This document shows, piece after piece, positions 18,506 through 28,801 of a stretch of 64,000 nucleotides of DNA; the first letter of the stretch is position 1, and each line of letters starts with the position of its first letter. Made by a program: the position numbers and the translations under genes. The notes under the pieces were generated by a model. That model made no database searches and was not told the origin of the DNA. It saw nothing but the letters and a program-made list of their open reading frames with translations. This DNA comes from an uncultured Flavobacteriaceae bacterium (GTDB taxonomy: Bacteria > Bacteroidota > Bacteroidia > Flavobacteriales > Flavobacteriaceae). Where the stretch lies: NCBI GenBank assembly GCA_905181835.1, contig CAJIZF010000004.1, forward strand, positions 620,001-684,000. The letters run 5' to 3'.

Positions 18506-19134
18506 TGAAGGTAGCAGTATTAGATAAAAACGGAAAAGACACAGGTAGAAAGGTAGACCTTTCTAAGGATGTGTATGGAATTGAACCTAACAATCACGCT
18601 GTTTATCTTGATGTTAAGCAATATCTTGCTAATCAAAGGCAAGGTACGCACAAATCAAAAGAACGCGCTGAAATTGTTGGTAGTACAAGAAAAATAAAGA
18701 AACAAAAAGGAACTGGTACAGCTCGTGCGGGTAGTATCAAGTCTGGTGTTTTTAGAGGTGGTGGAAGAATGTTTGGTCCAAGACCAAGAAATTATTCTTT
18801 TAAATTAAATAAGAACTTAAAAAGATTAGCGCGTCGTTCTGCATTGAGTATCAAGGCAAATGAAAAAGCAATAGTTGTAATTGAAGATCTTAATTTTGAT
18901 ACTCCAAAAACTAAAGAATTCACATCAGTATTAAAGTCTTTAGGCTTAGATGCTAAAAAATCTTTATTTGTGTTGGGAGAGTCAAATAATAATCTATATT
19001 TGTCGTCTCGTAATTTGAAAAGCACTGAAGTGGTAACTAACTCTCACTTAAGTACTTACAAAATTATGAATGCAAACAGCTTAGTGTTGTTTGAAGGTTC
19101 ATTGGAAGGAATTGAGTCAAACTTAAGTAATTAG
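18505..19134 (+). CDS. rplD: 50S ribosomal protein L4
   Basis: L4 lines the exit tunnel and in enterobacteria also represses its own operon. The 209 residues contain the tunnel-loop region KKQKGTGTARAGSIKSGVFR and GGGRMFGPRPRNYSFKLNK. It begins with a 1-nt overlap with rplC. If the hairpin before rplC is regulatory, L4 is the first protein to test as its ligand. Confidence 0.98.
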   Translation: MKVAVLDKNGKDTGRKVDLSKDVYGIEPNNHAVYLDVKQYLANQRQGTHKSKERAEIVGSTRKIKKQKGTGTARAGSIKSGVFRGGGRMFGPRPRNYSFKLNKNLKRLARRSALSIKANEKAIVVIEDLNFDTPKTKEFTSVLKSLGLDAKKSLFVLGESNNNLYLSSRNLKSTEVVTNSHLSTYKIMNANSLVLFEGSLEGIESNLSN

Positions 19135-19139
19135 AAATA

Positions 19140-19430
19140 ATGAATATCTTAATTAAACCTATAATAACAGAAAAAGCTACAACCGATGTTGAGAAATTTA
19201 ACAGATACGGTTTTGTAGTAAATCCAAAGGCGAATAAGGTAGAAATTAAAAAAGCAGTGGAAGTTGCTTATGAAGTTTCAGTTACTAAAGTTCGAACTAT
19301 AAATGTCCGCCCAGATAGAAAGACTCGTCATACAAAAACGGGTATTCAAACTGGTAAAACTAATGCAGTTAAAAAAGCAATAGTACAGTTGGCGGAAGGT
19401 GATACAATAGATTTTTACAGTAACATCTAA
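19140..19430 (+). CDS. rplW: 50S ribosomal protein L23
   Basis: L23 lies at the tunnel exit, where trigger factor and the signal recognition particle dock. The 96 residues begin MNILIKPIITEKATTDVEKF and include KVEIKKAVEVAYEVSVTKVRT, standard for the family. It follows rplD by 5 nt and precedes rplB in the usual S10 order. Confidence 0.97.
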   Translation: MNILIKPIITEKATTDVEKFNRYGFVVNPKANKVEIKKAVEVAYEVSVTKVRTINVRPDRKTRHTKTGIQTGKTNAVKKAIVQLAEGDTIDFYSNI

Positions 19431-19456
19431 GGATAACTTAGATAAATTAGACAAAA

Positions 19457-20281
19457 ATGTCAGTAAGAAAATTAAAACCAATCACCCCAGGACAGCGATT
19501 TAGAGTTGTAAATGGATTTGACGCCATTACAACTGATAAGCCGGAGAAAAGTTTATTAGCTCCGATTAAGAGAACTGGGGGAAGAAACAGTCAAGGAAAA
19601 ATGACTATGCGCTACAAAGGTGGTGGTCATAAGAGACGTTATCGAAAAATCGATTTCAAACGTAACAAAGTAGGTATACCTGCTACAGTTGCAACAATTG
19701 AGTATGATCCAAATCGTACTGCATTTATCGCTTTATTAAACTATCAAGATGGTGAGAAGCGTTATGTAGTTGCTCAAAATGGATTAAAAGTAGGGCAGAA
19801 TATAGTTTCAGGAGATAAAGTAGCTCCAGAAATTGGAAACTGTATGCTATTAGAAAATATTCCATTAGGAACTATTATTTCTTGTATCGAATTACATCCT
19901 GGTCAAGGAGCTGTTTTAGCGCGTAGTGCTGGAGCATTTGCTCAATTAATGGCACGTGATGGTAAGTTTGCTACCGTTAAATTACCTTCTGGTGAAACTC
20001 GTTTAATACTAATTACTTGTGCTGCAACTATCGGTGCTGTTTCTAACAGTGACCATCAGTTATTAGTATCTGGTAAAGCGGGTAGATCAAGATGGCTAGG
20101 TAGAAGACCTCGTACAAGACCAGTAGTGATGAATCCTGTAGATCACCCAATGGGTGGTGGTGAAGGTAAATCTTCCGGTGGACATCCACGTTCTAGAAAC
20201 GGTATTCCTGCAAAAGGATTTAGAACCCGTTCTAAAACTAAAGCAAGTAATAAATATATAATCGAACGTAGAAAGAAATAA
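19457..20281 (+). CDS. rplB: 50S ribosomal protein L2
   Basis: L2 is needed for subunit association and peptidyl-transferase function. The 274 residues include [19 protein letters not shown], the RNA-binding region around [22 protein letters not shown], and [17 protein letters not shown], which carries the conserved histidine near the C-terminus. Length and order are normal. Confidence 0.98.
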   Translation: MSVRKLKPITPGQRFRVVNGFDAITTDKPEKSLLAPIKRTGGRNSQGKMTMRYKGGGHKRRYRKIDFKRNKVGIPATVATIEYDPNRTAFIALLNYQDGEKRYVVAQNGLKVGQNIVSGDKVAPEIGNCMLLENIPLGTIISCIELHPGQGAVLARSAGAFAQLMARDGKFATVKLPSGETRLILITCAATIGAVSNSDHQLLVSGKAGRSRWLGRRPRTRPVVMNPVDHPMGGGEGKSSGGHPRSRNGIPAKGFRTRSKTKASNKYIIERRKK

Positions 20282-20284
20282 GAT

Positions 20285-20563
20285 ATGGCACGATCGTTAA
20301 AAAAGGGACCTTACGTTCACTATAAATTAGACAAAAAAGTTCAGCAAAATGTTGAGTCGAGTAAGAAGACCGTAATTAAGACTTGGTCTAGAGCATCTAT
20401 GATTACTCCTGACTTTGTTGGACAAACCATAGCGGTGCATAACGGAAAACAATTCATTCCTGTATATGTTACTGAAAATATGGTAGGACATAAATTAGGA
20501 GAATTTTCACCAACGAGATCATTCCGTGGTCATCAAGGTGCAAAAAACAAAGGTAAAAAATAA
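20285..20563 (+). CDS. rpsS: 30S ribosomal protein S19
   Basis: S19 joins S13 in the 30S head near the A-site tRNA. The 92 residues begin [15 protein letters not shown], with [21 protein letters not shown] and [17 protein letters not shown] as family landmarks. It lies 3 nt after rplB and 3 nt before rplV. Confidence 0.97.
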   Translation: MARSLKKGPYVHYKLDKKVQQNVESSKKTVIKTWSRASMITPDFVGQTIAVHNGKQFIPVYVTENMVGHKLGEFSPTRSFRGHQGAKNKGKK

Positions 20564-20566
20564 GCC

Positions 20567-20977
20567 ATGGGAGTTCGTAAAAGAGAAAGAGCGGAGCAAT
20601 TGAAGGAAGCAAAGAAGACAATGTACTTTGCTAAACTTAATAATTGCCCTACGTCACCTAGAAAAATGCGTTTAGTTGCAGATCTAGTTCGTGGTGAAAA
20701 GATAGATAAAGCGCTTAACATTTTAAAGTTTAGCCCGAAGGAAGCATCTCGTCGTATTGAGACATTATTATTATCTGCCATTGCAAACTGGCAAGCTAAA
20801 AATGAAGACGCTTCAGTCGAAGATGCTGATCTTTTTGTGAAAGAAATCCGTGTTGATGGAGGTGCTATGTTAAAAAGACTTAGACCTGCGCCTCAAGGAA
20901 GAGCACACAGAATAAGAAAACGCTCCAATCACGTAACACTCGTGCTTGCAGCTAACGATAACACACAAAGCAATTAA
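20567..20977 (+). CDS. rplV: 50S ribosomal protein L22
   Basis: L22 lines the exit tunnel opposite L4. The 136 residues contain [18 protein letters not shown] near the N-terminus and [20 protein letters not shown], the extended tunnel hairpin. The start [17 protein letters not shown] gives a longer N-terminal tail than the E. coli protein, common in this phylum. Three nt separate it from rpsC. Confidence 0.97.
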   Translation: MGVRKRERAEQLKEAKKTMYFAKLNNCPTSPRKMRLVADLVRGEKIDKALNILKFSPKEASRRIETLLLSAIANWQAKNEDASVEDADLFVKEIRVDGGAMLKRLRPAPQGRAHRIRKRSNHVTLVLAANDNTQSN

Positions 20978-20980
20978 TAA

Positions 20981-21700
20981 ATGGGACAGAAAACAAATCC
21001 AATCGGAAATCGCTTAGGTATCATCAGAGGTTGGGAATCCAACTGGTACGGAGGCAACGACTACGGCGACAAATTAGCTGAGGACGACAAGATTAGAAAA
21101 TATGTTCATGCTCGTTTGCAAAAAGCTAGTGTGTCTAGGGTAATTATTGAGCGTACCCTCAAGCTTGTAACCGTTACTATCACAACCGCTAGACCTGGTA
21201 TCATTATTGGGAAAGGTGGTCAAGAGGTAGACAAGCTAAAAGAAGAGCTTAAGAAAATTACTGGTAAAGATGTACAGATTAACATCCATGAGATTAAGAG
21301 ACCTGAAATGGATGCTCATTTAGTAGGAGCTAGTATCGCAAGACAAATTGAAAATAGAATTTCATACCGTCGCGCAATCAAAATGGCAATTACTGCTGCA
21401 ATGCGCATGAACGCAGAAGGTATCAAAGTTCAAATTTCAGGCCGTTTAAATGGTGCTGAAATGGCACGATCTGAATCTTATAAAGATGGACGTATTCCTT
21501 TATCAACATTTAGAGCCGACATAGATTATGCTTTAGTTGAGGCACATACTACTTATGGTAGATTAGGTGTTAAAGTATGGATCATGAAAGGTGAAGTGTA
21601 CGGAAAAAGAGAGCTTTCTCCCCTTGTTGGATTATCCAAAAAAGGTGGAAAAGGCGGTAACAAACGAGGTGGTGCTAACAAATCACGTCGTAGAAAGTAA
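20981..21700 (+). CDS. rpsC: 30S ribosomal protein S3
   Basis: S3 forms part of the mRNA entry channel. The 239 residues start [20 protein letters not shown] and include the KH-domain signature [20 protein letters not shown] and the C-terminal [18 protein letters not shown], with a basic Gly-rich tail ([20 protein letters not shown]). Length and order are normal. Confidence 0.98.
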   Translation: MGQKTNPIGNRLGIIRGWESNWYGGNDYGDKLAEDDKIRKYVHARLQKASVSRVIIERTLKLVTVTITTARPGIIIGKGGQEVDKLKEELKKITGKDVQINIHEIKRPEMDAHLVGASIARQIENRISYRRAIKMAITAAMRMNAEGIKVQISGRLNGAEMARSESYKDGRIPLSTFRADIDYALVEAHTTYGRLGVKVWIMKGEVYGKRELSPLVGLSKKGGKGGNKRGGANKSRRRK

Positions 21701-21717
21701 TTTTTAAATAGAATATA

Positions 21718-22137
21718 ATGTTACAACCAAAAAGAACGAAGTTTCGTAAGCAACAAAAAGGTAGAATGAAAGGCAATGCCGGACGTGGAAACCAATTAGC
21801 TTTTGGAACTTTTGGTATAAAATCTTTAGATTCAAATTTTTTGACATCGCGTCAAATCGAAGCTGCACGTATTGCTGCTACTCGTTTTATGAAGAGAGAG
21901 GGTTCTATCTGGATCATGATTTTTCCAGATAAGCCAATAACAAAAAAGCCTCTTGAAGTACGTATGGGTAAAGGTAAAGGTGGTGTTGAGTATTGGGCGG
22001 CTGTTGTTAAACCAGGAAGAATTTTGTTTGAAGTTTCTGGTGTGCCAATTGAAACTGCAAAAGAGGCATTGCGCCTTGCAGCTCAAAAGTTACCGGTAAA
22101 AACAAGATTCATTGTATCTAGAACATTTCAAGCTTAA
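21718..22137 (+). CDS. rplP: 50S ribosomal protein L16
   Basis: L16 contacts the A-site tRNA in the 50S subunit. The 139 residues start [20 protein letters not shown] and include [18 protein letters not shown] and [20 protein letters not shown], the family core. It follows rpsC by 17 nt. Confidence 0.98.
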   Translation: MLQPKRTKFRKQQKGRMKGNAGRGNQLAFGTFGIKSLDSNFLTSRQIEAARIAATRFMKREGSIWIMIFPDKPITKKPLEVRMGKGKGGVEYWAAVVKPGRILFEVSGVPIETAKEALRLAAQKLPVKTRFIVSRTFQA

Positions 22138-22143
22138 TTTATT

Positions 22144-22335
22144 ATGAAACAATCTGAAATAAAAGAAGCATCAACAGCGGAATTGCAGGAAAAACTTTCT
22201 GATTCAAGAAAGGCGTTTTCTGATCTTAAAATGGCACATGCCATTACACCGTTGGAAAATCCAATTCAATTAAGAGAGCAAAGAAGAGCTATCGCCAGAA
22301 TTGCGACTGAACTAACTAAAAGAGAAGTACAATAG
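22144..22335 (+). CDS. rpmC: 50S ribosomal protein L29
   Basis: L29 is a small helical protein next to L23 at the tunnel exit. The 63 residues MKQSEIKEASTAELQEKL... and LREQRRAIARIATEL match the family length and its two-helix pattern. It sits between rplP and rpsQ as expected. Confidence 0.96.
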   Translation: MKQSEIKEASTAELQEKLSDSRKAFSDLKMAHAITPLENPIQLREQRRAIARIATELTKREVQ

Positions 22336-22347
22336 TACAGCTGAAAG

Positions 22348-22605
22348 ATGGAAAAAAGAAATTTAAGAAAAGAACGTATAGGTGTTGTTACAAGTAACAA
22401 AATGGACAAGTCCATTGTAGTTGCTGAGGTAAAAAAAGTGAAACACCCGATGTATGGAAAGTTCGTGTTAAAAACAAAAAAATATGTTGCGCACGATGAA
22501 ACCAACGACTGCAACGAAGGTGATAAAGTAAGGATTATGGAAACTCGTCCTTTAAGTAAAACCAAGTGTTGGAGATTAGTAGAAATAATTGATAGAGCTA
22601 AGTAG
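22348..22605 (+). CDS. rpsQ: 30S ribosomal protein S17
   Basis: S17 is an early-assembly OB-fold protein of the 30S body. The 85 residues include [19 protein letters not shown] and [19 protein letters not shown], family landmarks. It precedes rplN by 2 nt. Confidence 0.97.
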   Translation: MEKRNLRKERIGVVTSNKMDKSIVVAEVKKVKHPMYGKFVLKTKKYVAHDETNDCNEGDKVRIMETRPLSKTKCWRLVEIIDRAK

Positions 22606-22607
22606 GT

Positions 22608-22976
22608 ATGTTACAACAAGAGTCAAGACTAAAAGTTGCAGATAATACTGGAGCTAAAGAAGTACTAACCATTCGTGTGTTAGGTGGAACTAAAAAAAGA
22701 TATGCTTCAATAGGGGATAAAATTGTAGTTGCTATAAAAGACGCTGCTCCTAACGGAACTATCAAGAAAGGAGCTGTTGCAACAGCGGTGGTCGTTCGTA
22801 CTAAAAAAGAAGTAAGAAGACCAGACGGATCATATATTCGTTTTGATGATAATGCTTGTGTGTTACTAAACCCACAAGGAGAAATGATTGGAACTCGTGT
22901 TTTTGGACCCGTTGCAAGAGAACTTCGTGATAAGCAATTCATGAAAATTGTATCATTAGCACCTGAAGTGCTTTAA
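22608..22976 (+). CDS. rplN: 50S ribosomal protein L14
   Basis: L14 takes part in an intersubunit bridge. The 122 residues begin [18 protein letters not shown] and include [20 protein letters not shown] and [20 protein letters not shown]. This is a textbook L14 with the usual length. Confidence 0.98.
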   Translation: MLQQESRLKVADNTGAKEVLTIRVLGGTKKRYASIGDKIVVAIKDAAPNGTIKKGAVATAVVVRTKKEVRRPDGSYIRFDDNACVLLNPQGEMIGTRVFGPVARELRDKQFMKIVSLAPEVL

Positions 22977-22989
22977 ATTGAAAACAAAG

Positions 22990-23304
22990 ATGGTAAAGCT
23001 TAAAATAAAGTCAGGAGATAACGTAGTTGTTACAGCTGGTGATCATAAAGGATCGGAAGGCAAAGTAATGAAAGTTATTCTTGAAAAAAACAAAGCAATA
23101 GTAGAAGGAGTGAATATGGTTTCTAAACATGAGAAGCCAAGTGCTAACAGTCCTCAAGGTGGAATTGTAAAAAAAGAAGCTGCTATACATATCTCTAATC
23201 TCTCTTTAATAGACCCTAAATCAGGTTCTGCTACAAGAGTTGGTTATAGAATGGAAGATGGAAAGAAAGTGCGTTTTGCTAAAAAATCGAATCAAGTATT
23301 ATAG
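22990..23304 (+). CDS. rplX: 50S ribosomal protein L24
   Basis: The track starts at a TTG (22978), but the ATG at 22990 gives [20 protein letters not shown], a normal L24 start, for 104 residues. The KOW motif region ([13 protein letters not shown]) and the block [20 protein letters not shown] are visible. L24 starts 50S assembly by binding the 5' domain of 23S rRNA. It leaves 13 nt after the rplN stop. Confidence 0.96.
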   Translation: MVKLKIKSGDNVVVTAGDHKGSEGKVMKVILEKNKAIVEGVNMVSKHEKPSANSPQGGIVKKEAAIHISNLSLIDPKSGSATRVGYRMEDGKKVRFAKKSNQVL

Positions 23305-23306
23305 TT

Positions 23307-23858
23307 ATGGGATATTTACCAAGACTTAAAGAGGAATATAAGAGCCGAGTAATTGATGCTCTTAAAGAAGAATTTAGTTACACAAATGTAATGCAAGTTC
23401 CAAAGCTAGAGCGCATAGTTGTCTCTCGTGGAGTTGGATCTGCTGTTGCAGATAAAAAACTGTTAGAGTATGCCGTAGACGAGCTTACTAATATTACAGG
23501 TCAAAAAGCTGTAGCTACACTATCTAAAAAAGATGTTGCAAACTTTAAATTACGTAAAGGGGTTCCAATTGGAGCTAAAGTAACTTTACGAGGAGAACGT
23601 ATGTATGAATTTTTAGATAGACTAATCACAAGTGCGTTACCACGTGTAAGAGATTTCAACGGAATTAAAGCAACAGGATTTGATGGTAGAGGTAATTACT
23701 CTTTGGGTGTTACAGAACAAATCATATTTCCTGAAATCAATATCGATAGAATTAAAAAAATTGATGGTATGAACATCACTTTTGTTACTTCTGCAGATAC
23801 AGATAAAGAAGCAAAATCATTATTAACTGAATTAGGTTTACCTTTTAAAAAGAACTAA
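23307..23858 (+). CDS. rplE: 50S ribosomal protein L5
   Basis: L5 binds 5S rRNA and contacts P-site tRNA. The 183 residues contain [20 protein letters not shown], the block [18 protein letters not shown] and [18 protein letters not shown]. Only 1 nt separates it from rpsN. Confidence 0.98.
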   Translation: MGYLPRLKEEYKSRVIDALKEEFSYTNVMQVPKLERIVVSRGVGSAVADKKLLEYAVDELTNITGQKAVATLSKKDVANFKLRKGVPIGAKVTLRGERMYEFLDRLITSALPRVRDFNGIKATGFDGRGNYSLGVTEQIIFPEINIDRIKKIDGMNITFVTSADTDKEAKSLLTELGLPFKKN

Positions 23859-23859
23859 T

Positions 23860-24129
23860 ATGGCTAAAGAATCAATGAAAGCCCGTGAGGTTAAAAGAAA
23901 AAAAATGGTAGCAAAGTATGCCGCTAAACGTAAAGCTTTGAAAGAGGCTGGAGATTACCAGGCATTACAGAAATTACCAAAAGACGCTTCGCCAGTTCGT
24001 ATGCACAACCGTTGTAAACTAACTGGTAGGCCCAAAGGGTATATGAGAACATTTGGTGTTTCACGTGTAACATTTCGTGAAATGGCAAATCAAGGTTTAA
24101 TCCCAGGTGTTAGAAAGGCATCTTGGTAA
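23860..24129 (+). CDS. rpsN: 30S ribosomal protein S14 (long, zinc-free type)
   Basis: The 89-residue product contains [19 protein letters not shown] and ends [11 protein letters not shown], the S14 signature. It is the long form without paired CxxC zinc ligands; only one cysteine (in NRCKL) is present. L36 in this operon has also lost its zinc ligands. A 64-nt structured gap follows before rpsH. Confidence 0.97.
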   Translation: MAKESMKAREVKRKKMVAKYAAKRKALKEAGDYQALQKLPKDASPVRMHNRCKLTGRPKGYMRTFGVSRVTFREMANQGLIPGVRKASW

Positions 24130-24142
24130 GATAATATTAATT

Positions 24143-24180
24143 GGGTGCAGGTTTGCTTAAAAATAGTGAAAACCACATCC
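24143..24180 (+). promoter_or_regulatory. Structured gap before rpsH; candidate S8-type site
   Basis: Between rpsN and rpsH, GGGTG (24143-24147) can pair with CATCC (24176-24180) and GGTTT (24150-24154) with AAACC (24170-24174), leaving a CA bulge on one side, a single A on the other and a 15-nt loop. A helix with a small asymmetric internal loop is what S8 recognises in rRNA and in the E. coli spc mRNA. The resemblance is only general. Confidence 0.35.
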
Positions 24181-24193
24181 GTAAAATTAAAAT

Positions 24194-24595
24194 ATGAATA
24201 TAGATCCAATAGCAGATTATCTAACTAGAGTTAGAAATGCAGTAAAAGCTGGACATAGAGTAGTAGAAATTCCGGCTTCGAATGTAAAGAAAGAAATTAC
24301 AAAAATCTTGTTTGATCAGGGCTTTGTTTTAAGTTATAAATTTGAAGATGATAAAGGTCCACAAGGCACTATCAAAATTGCTTTAAAATATGATAAGCTC
24401 ACCAAAGATCCTGTAATTAAAGAAATACAACGAATAAGTAAACCAGGTTTACGTAAGTATTCTAGCTCTTCAGAGCTACCAAGAATATTGAATGGTTTGG
24501 GTATTGCGATTGTGTCAACCTCTCACGGAGTAATGACAGGAAAGCAGGCTCAGGTCCAAAATGTGGGTGGTGAAGTTTTATGTTACGTTTATTAA
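24194..24595 (+). CDS. rpsH: 30S ribosomal protein S8
   Basis: S8 binds the central domain of 16S rRNA and in E. coli represses the spc operon. The 133 residues begin MNIDPIADYLTRVRNAVKAG and end in the family motif around STSHGVMTGKQAQVQNVGGE. The start is well set by the family; the gap before it (64 nt) is larger than its neighbours'. Confidence 0.98.
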   Translation: MNIDPIADYLTRVRNAVKAGHRVVEIPASNVKKEITKILFDQGFVLSYKFEDDKGPQGTIKIALKYDKLTKDPVIKEIQRISKPGLRKYSSSSELPRILNGLGIAIVSTSHGVMTGKQAQVQNVGGEVLCYVY

Positions 24596-24612
24596 ATAAA
24601 GACGAGAAAGAA

Positions 24613-25155
24613 ATGTCAAGAATAGGAAAAAGCCCGGTAACAATCCCAGAAGGAGTTACAATCGATATAAACGATGCTGTAATAACCGTTAAAGGAAAAT
24701 TAGGTGAATTAACACAAGATTTTTCGGGAGTTACAGTAAAAGAAGAGGAAGGTAATGTTTTAGTAGAACGTTTATCTGATTCCAAAGACGATAGATCTAA
24801 ACATGGTTTATACAGATCATTAATCAATAACATGGTTGAGGGTGTAAGCAAAGGATGGTCTAAAGAATTAGAATTAGTAGGTGTGGGATACCGTGCCTCT
24901 AACCAAGGACAGAAATTAGATTTAGCAATTGGATTTTCTCACAACATTGTGTTGAATGTAGCACCAGAAGTTAAAGTTGAAACAATTTCTGAAAAAGGAA
25001 AAAATCCAATAGTTAAATTAACCTCTCACGATAAGCAATTAGTTGGACAAGTAGCAGCAAAAATTCGTGGTTTTCGTAAACCAGAACCTTACAAAGGAAA
25101 AGGAATTAGATTCGTAGGAGAAATAATAAGAAGAAAAGCAGGTAAATCTGCATAA
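24613..25155 (+). CDS. rplF: 50S ribosomal protein L6
   Basis: The track begins at an in-frame ATG (24580) that overlaps rpsH; the family start [15 protein letters not shown] is at 24613 and gives 180 residues, the usual length. Landmarks are [20 protein letters not shown] and [19 protein letters not shown]6 lies near the factor-binding site of the 50S subunit. Confidence 0.97.
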   Translation: MSRIGKSPVTIPEGVTIDINDAVITVKGKLGELTQDFSGVTVKEEEGNVLVERLSDSKDDRSKHGLYRSLINNMVEGVSKGWSKELELVGVGYRASNQGQKLDLAIGFSHNIVLNVAPEVKVETISEKGKNPIVKLTSHDKQLVGQVAAKIRGFRKPEPYKGKGIRFVGEIIRRKAGKSA

Positions 25156-25166
25156 CAAATAAAGTT

Positions 25167-25523
25167 ATGGCATTATCAAAAACAGATAGAAGAGAACGAT
25201 TACGTTTTAGAATCAGAAAAACTGTTTCTGGAACAACAGAACGTCCTCGTTTGGCAGTTTTCAGAAGTAACAAAGAAATTTATGCTCAATTAATTGACGA
25301 TGTAAATGGGGTTACAATTACTGCTGCATCTTCAAGAGACAAAAATATAGACGCGTCTAAATCAAATAAAGTAGACGCTGCTAAACTAGTAGGTAAAACA
25401 ATTGCAGAAAAAGCAATGAAAGCCGGTTTTGAAAGTATTACTTTCGATAGAGGCGGATATCTTTACCATGGAAGAGTTAAATCATTAGCTGAAGGAGCTC
25501 GCGAAGGCGGACTAAAATTCTAA
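25167..25523 (+). CDS. rplR: 50S ribosomal protein L18
   Basis: L18 carries 5S rRNA into the 50S subunit. The 118 residues include [20 protein letters not shown] and the C-terminal [20 protein letters not shown], family landmarks. It follows rplF by 11 nt and precedes rpsE by 5 nt. Confidence 0.97.
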   Translation: MALSKTDRRERLRFRIRKTVSGTTERPRLAVFRSNKEIYAQLIDDVNGVTITAASSRDKNIDASKSNKVDAAKLVGKTIAEKAMKAGFESITFDRGGYLYHGRVKSLAEGAREGGLKF

Positions 25524-25528
25524 GAAAT

Positions 25529-26053
25529 ATGTATCAAGATTATAAAAACGTAGAGTTAGTTAAACCAGGAGGTCTAGAATTAAAAGATCGTTTAGTAGGG
25601 GTTCAACGTGTAACTAAAGTAACAAAAGGGGGTAGAACCTTTGGATTTTCAGCTATTGTAGTAGTAGGTGATGAAAATGGGGTAGTAGGTCAAGGACTTG
25701 GTAAATCGAAAGATGTAGCGAGTGCAATTGCTAAAGCAATCGAAGACGCAAAGAAAAACCTAGTACGTATACCATTAAACAAAACAACTTTACCTCACGA
25801 GCAGAAAGGTAAATATGGTGGTGCCAGAGTTAACTTATTACCAGCATCTGCCGGTACAGGAGTTATTGCAGGTGGTGCCGTGCGTGCGGTTTTGGAGGCT
25901 GTTGGAGTACACGATGTATTATCAAAATCTCAAGGCTCATCCAACCCACATAACGTAGTAAAAGCAACATTTGATGCCTTACTACAAATGAGAAGTGCTC
26001 AAACTATTGCAAAACAAAGAGGGATTTCTTTAGAAAAATTATTCAAAGGATAA
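25529..26053 (+). CDS. rpsE: 30S ribosomal protein S5
   Basis: S5 helps to unwind mRNA at the entry channel and affects accuracy. The 174 residues include the double-stranded RNA-binding part [18 protein letters not shown] and the block [20 protein letters not shown]. Length and order are normal. The next gene, rpmD, is missed by the ORF track because it is short. Confidence 0.98.
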   Translation: MYQDYKNVELVKPGGLELKDRLVGVQRVTKVTKGGRTFGFSAIVVVGDENGVVGQGLGKSKDVASAIAKAIEDAKKNLVRIPLNKTTLPHEQKGKYGGARVNLLPASAGTGVIAGGAVRAVLEAVGVHDVLSKSQGSSNPHNVVKATFDALLQMRSAQTIAKQRGISLEKLFKG

Positions 26054-26064
26054 ATACTAAGCAG

Positions 26065-26244
26065 ATGGCAAAAATAAAAGTAACAAAGGTTCGAAGTGCA
26101 ATTAATCGAACTCAAAACCAAAAAAGAGTACTTGAATCTTTAGGTCTTCATAAAATGGGTCAAACTGTTGAGCATGAAGATACTCCTAATATTTTAGGTA
26201 TGATTAGAAAAGTTAATCACTTAGTTTCAGTTGAAACTAAATAA
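26065..26244 (+). CDS. rpmD: 50S ribosomal protein L30
   Basis: This gene is too short for the supplied track. Reading from the ATG at 26065 gives 59 residues, [20 protein letters not shown] onward, with [20 protein letters not shown] and [14 protein letters not shown], a clear L30. It fills the normal place between rpsE and rplO, 11 nt after one and 11 nt before the other. Confidence 0.95.
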   Translation: MAKIKVTKVRSAINRTQNQKRVLESLGLHKMGQTVEHEDTPNILGMIRKVNHLVSVETK

Positions 26245-26255
26245 GTATATAAATT

Positions 26256-26708
26256 ATGAATTTAAGTAACTTACAACCGGCAGCAGGTTCGGTAAAAAAT
26301 CAAGGCAAGCGAGTAGGTCGCGGACAAGGTTCAGGAAAAGGTGGAACCGCAACACGTGGTCACAAAGGAGCAAAATCTAGATCTGGATATTCCAAAAAAT
26401 TAGGTTTTGAGGGTGGACAAATGCCCTTGCAACGTCGTGTACCTAAATTTGGTTTTACCAATATTAATAGAAAAGAATACCAAGCAATTAATCTTGATAA
26501 ACTTCAACAATTAGTTGATGATAAGAAAATCAAAGAGTCAATTGATTTTGACACATTTGTAGATTTAGGTTTGGTTGGAAATAAAGAACTACTTAAAATA
26601 TTAGGTAGAGGAGATTTAAAATCAAAATTAACTGTAACAGCTCATAAATTTTCTGCTTCTGCAAAAGAAGCTATCGAAAAGGCTGGAGGCGAAGTAATAA
26701 TATTGTAA
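26256..26708 (+). CDS. rplO: 50S ribosomal protein L15
   Basis: L15 is a late-assembly 50S protein. The 150 residues begin MNLSNLQPAAGSVKNQGKRV and show the glycine-rich GRGQGSGKGGTATRGHKGAK and FEGGQMPLQRRVPKFGF blocks. It leads into secY after 13 nt, the standard spc order. Confidence 0.98.
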   Translation: MNLSNLQPAAGSVKNQGKRVGRGQGSGKGGTATRGHKGAKSRSGYSKKLGFEGGQMPLQRRVPKFGFTNINRKEYQAINLDKLQQLVDDKKIKESIDFDTFVDLGLVGNKELLKILGRGDLKSKLTVTAHKFSASAKEAIEKAGGEVIIL

Positions 26709-26721
26709 TTTTTTAAAAAGG

Positions 26722-28074
26722 ATGAAATTTATTGAAACCTTAAAAAACGTTTGGAAAATTGAGGAGTTACGAAATCGTATTCTACTCACTTTAGGCCTTT
26801 TGTTAGTATATCGTTTTGGTGCACAGGTTGTGTTGCCAGGAATCGATGCCTCAAAATTAGCTGAGTTTGCTGGAAAGTTTGATGACGGTGGTTTAGGCGG
26901 TTTACTTAATGCATTTACTGGTGGAGCATTTGCAAATGCCTCCGTATTTGCACTAGGAATTATGCCTTACATATCGGCATCTATTGTAGTTCAGTTAATG
27001 CAAATAGCAATTCCTTACTTACAAAAATTACAAAAAGAAGGAGAAAGCGGAAGAAAAAAAATCAATCAAATTACTAGATGGTTAACTATTGGTATTTGTT
27101 TAGTTCAAGCACCTACTTACTTAATAGGATTGCCTGCTCTAGGAGTACCAGTTGAAGCATTTATACTAGGACAAACAACCATGTTTTATGTTTCATCAAC
27201 GATAATCTTAGTGACAGGTTGTGTTTTCGCCATGTGGTTAGGTGAGAAGATTACAGACAAGGGTATTGGTAATGGTATATCCATTTTAATTATGGTTGGT
27301 ATTATAGCTAGATTACCACAATCTTTTGCTCAAGAATTTGCTTCAAGAGTTATGGAATCCAATGGTGGTATGATTATGGTTTTAATTGAACTAGCTATCT
27401 GGTTTGTGATTATTTTAGCTTCTATAATGTTAGTAATGGCGGTACGTAAAATACCTGTTCAGTACGCAAGGAGAACTGCAAGTGGTAGTTATGAAAAGAA
27501 TATTTTTGGAGCGAGACAATTTATTCCTCTTAAATTGAATGCATCGGGTGTAATGCCTATCATTTTTGCGCAGGCTATTATGTTTGTACCAGCGTTAATT
27601 GGTGGTACATCTTTTTTAAAGGATTCTGGCGTTGGCCAATGGATGCAAGTTAATTTTAGTGATATTTTTGGACTTTGGTACAATGTTTTATTTGCGGTAT
27701 TGATCATCATATTCACTTATTTTTATACGGCAATCACAGTACCTACTAATAAAATGGCTGATGATTTAAAACGAAGTGGTGGATTTATTCCAGGTATTAA
27801 ACCGGGAACAGACACTGCGGAACTTTTAGATAGAATAATGTCACAAATAACATTACCTGGTTCTATATTTTTAGCTGGTGTAGCAATATTTCCTGCATTT
27901 GCAGTCAAATTGTTTGGAATTCAACAGGGGTGGGCTTTATTTTATGGTGGTACTTCTTTACTTATTATGGTAGGAGTTGCCATTGACACCATGCAACAAA
28001 TAAATTCATACTTGTTAAATCGTCATTATGACGGCTTAATGAAAACAGGAAAGAACAGAAAAGCAGTAGCGTAA
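26722..28074 (+). CDS. secY: Protein translocase subunit SecY
   Basis: SecY is the channel of the general secretion translocon in the inner membrane. The 450-residue product shows ten hydrophobic segments, the N-terminal start around [16 protein letters not shown], the plug-region motif [17 protein letters not shown] and the cytoplasmic loop with PVQYARR. SecE and SecG are not in this window. Its TAA stop shares the A with the infA ATG (TAATG). SecDF and Ffh, its partners in export, are also encoded in this window at 51058 and 41634. Confidence 0.98.
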   Translation: MKFIETLKNVWKIEELRNRILLTLGLLLVYRFGAQVVLPGIDASKLAEFAGKFDDGGLGGLLNAFTGGAFANASVFALGIMPYISASIVVQLMQIAIPYLQKLQKEGESGRKKINQITRWLTIGICLVQAPTYLIGLPALGVPVEAFILGQTTMFYVSSTIILVTGCVFAMWLGEKITDKGIGNGISILIMVGIIARLPQSFAQEFASRVMESNGGMIMVLIELAIWFVIILASIMLVMAVRKIPVQYARRTASGSYEKNIFGARQFIPLKLNASGVMPIIFAQAIMFVPALIGGTSFLKDSGVGQWMQVNFSDIFGLWYNVLFAVLIIIFTYFYTAITVPTNKMADDLKRSGGFIPGIKPGTDTAELLDRIMSQITLPGSIFLAGVAIFPAFAVKLFGIQQGWALFYGGTSLLIMVGVAIDTMQQINSYLLNRHYDGLMKTGKNRKAVA

Positions 28075-28289
28075 TGGCAAAACAACCCTCAATAGAACAA
28101 GACGGAACAATCACAGAAGCATTGTCTAATGCGATGTTTCGTGTAGAGTTAGAAAATGCTCATATTGTTACAGCACACATATCTGGTAAAATGCGTATGC
28201 ATTATATCAAATTATTACCAGGAGATAAAGTTAAACTAGAAATGAGTCCTTACGATTTAACGAAGGCTCGTATCACTTATAGATATTAA
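28074..28289 (+). CDS. infA: Translation initiation factor IF-1
   Basis: IF-1 is an OB-fold protein that occupies the A site during initiation. The 71 residues include [20 protein letters not shown] and the conserved [19 protein letters not shown], followed by [15 protein letters not shown]. It is coupled to secY by a 1-nt overlap and followed by rpmJ after 6 nt. Confidence 0.97.
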   Translation: MAKQPSIEQDGTITEALSNAMFRVELENAHIVTAHISGKMRMHYIKLLPGDKVKLEMSPYDLTKARITYRY

Positions 28290-28295
28290 GTTATT

Positions 28296-28412
28296 ATGAA
28301 AGTAAGAGCATCTATTAAAAAGAGAAGTGCCGAATGCAAAATAGTTCGCAGAAAAGGCAGATTATATGTTATTAACAAAAAGAACCCTAGGTTCAAACAA
28401 AGACAAGGATAA
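28296..28412 (+). CDS. rpmJ: 50S ribosomal protein L36 (zinc-free type)
   Basis: Too short for the track. The ATG at 28296 gives 38 residues, [20 protein letters not shown] and [18 protein letters not shown], an unmistakable L36. The zinc form has three cysteines and a histidine; here only one cysteine remains and the His position is Phe (PRFKQ), so this is the zinc-independent version. It stands between infA and rpsM as usual. Confidence 0.95.
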   Translation: MKVRASIKKRSAECKIVRRKGRLYVINKKNPRFKQRQG

Positions 28413-28415
28413 GTT

Positions 28416-28790
28416 ATGGCAAGAATCGCAGGTGTAGATATCCCTAAACAAAAGAGGGGTGTAATCGCGTTAACGTATATTTTTGGTATCGGCAAAAGCC
28501 GTGCGAAAGAAATACTTGAAAAAGCAGGTGTTGACGAAAACAAAAAAGTTACAGAATGGAACGATGAAGAAATCGGATCAATTCGTGATGTTGTTGGGTC
28601 AATTACCATTGAAGGTGAATTACGTAGTGAAATTCAATTAAACATTAAGCGATTAATGGATATTGGATGTTACAGAGGTATTCGTCATAGGACTGGACTT
28701 CCTTTGAGAGGTCAGCGTACTAAGAATAACTCCAGAACAAGAAAAGGTAAACGTAAAACTGTTGCTAACAAGAAAAAAGCAACTAAATAA
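28416..28790 (+). CDS. rpsM: 30S ribosomal protein S13
   Basis: S13 is in the 30S head and contacts the 50S subunit. The 124 residues begin [20 protein letters not shown] and include [17 protein letters not shown] and [20 protein letters not shown]. Order and length are normal. It lies 3 nt after rpmJ. Confidence 0.98.
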   Translation: MARIAGVDIPKQKRGVIALTYIFGIGKSRAKEILEKAGVDENKKVTEWNDEEIGSIRDVVGSITIEGELRSEIQLNIKRLMDIGCYRGIRHRTGLPLRGQRTKNNSRTRKGKRKTVANKKKATK

Positions 28791-28801
28791 ACACTAGAGA
28801 T

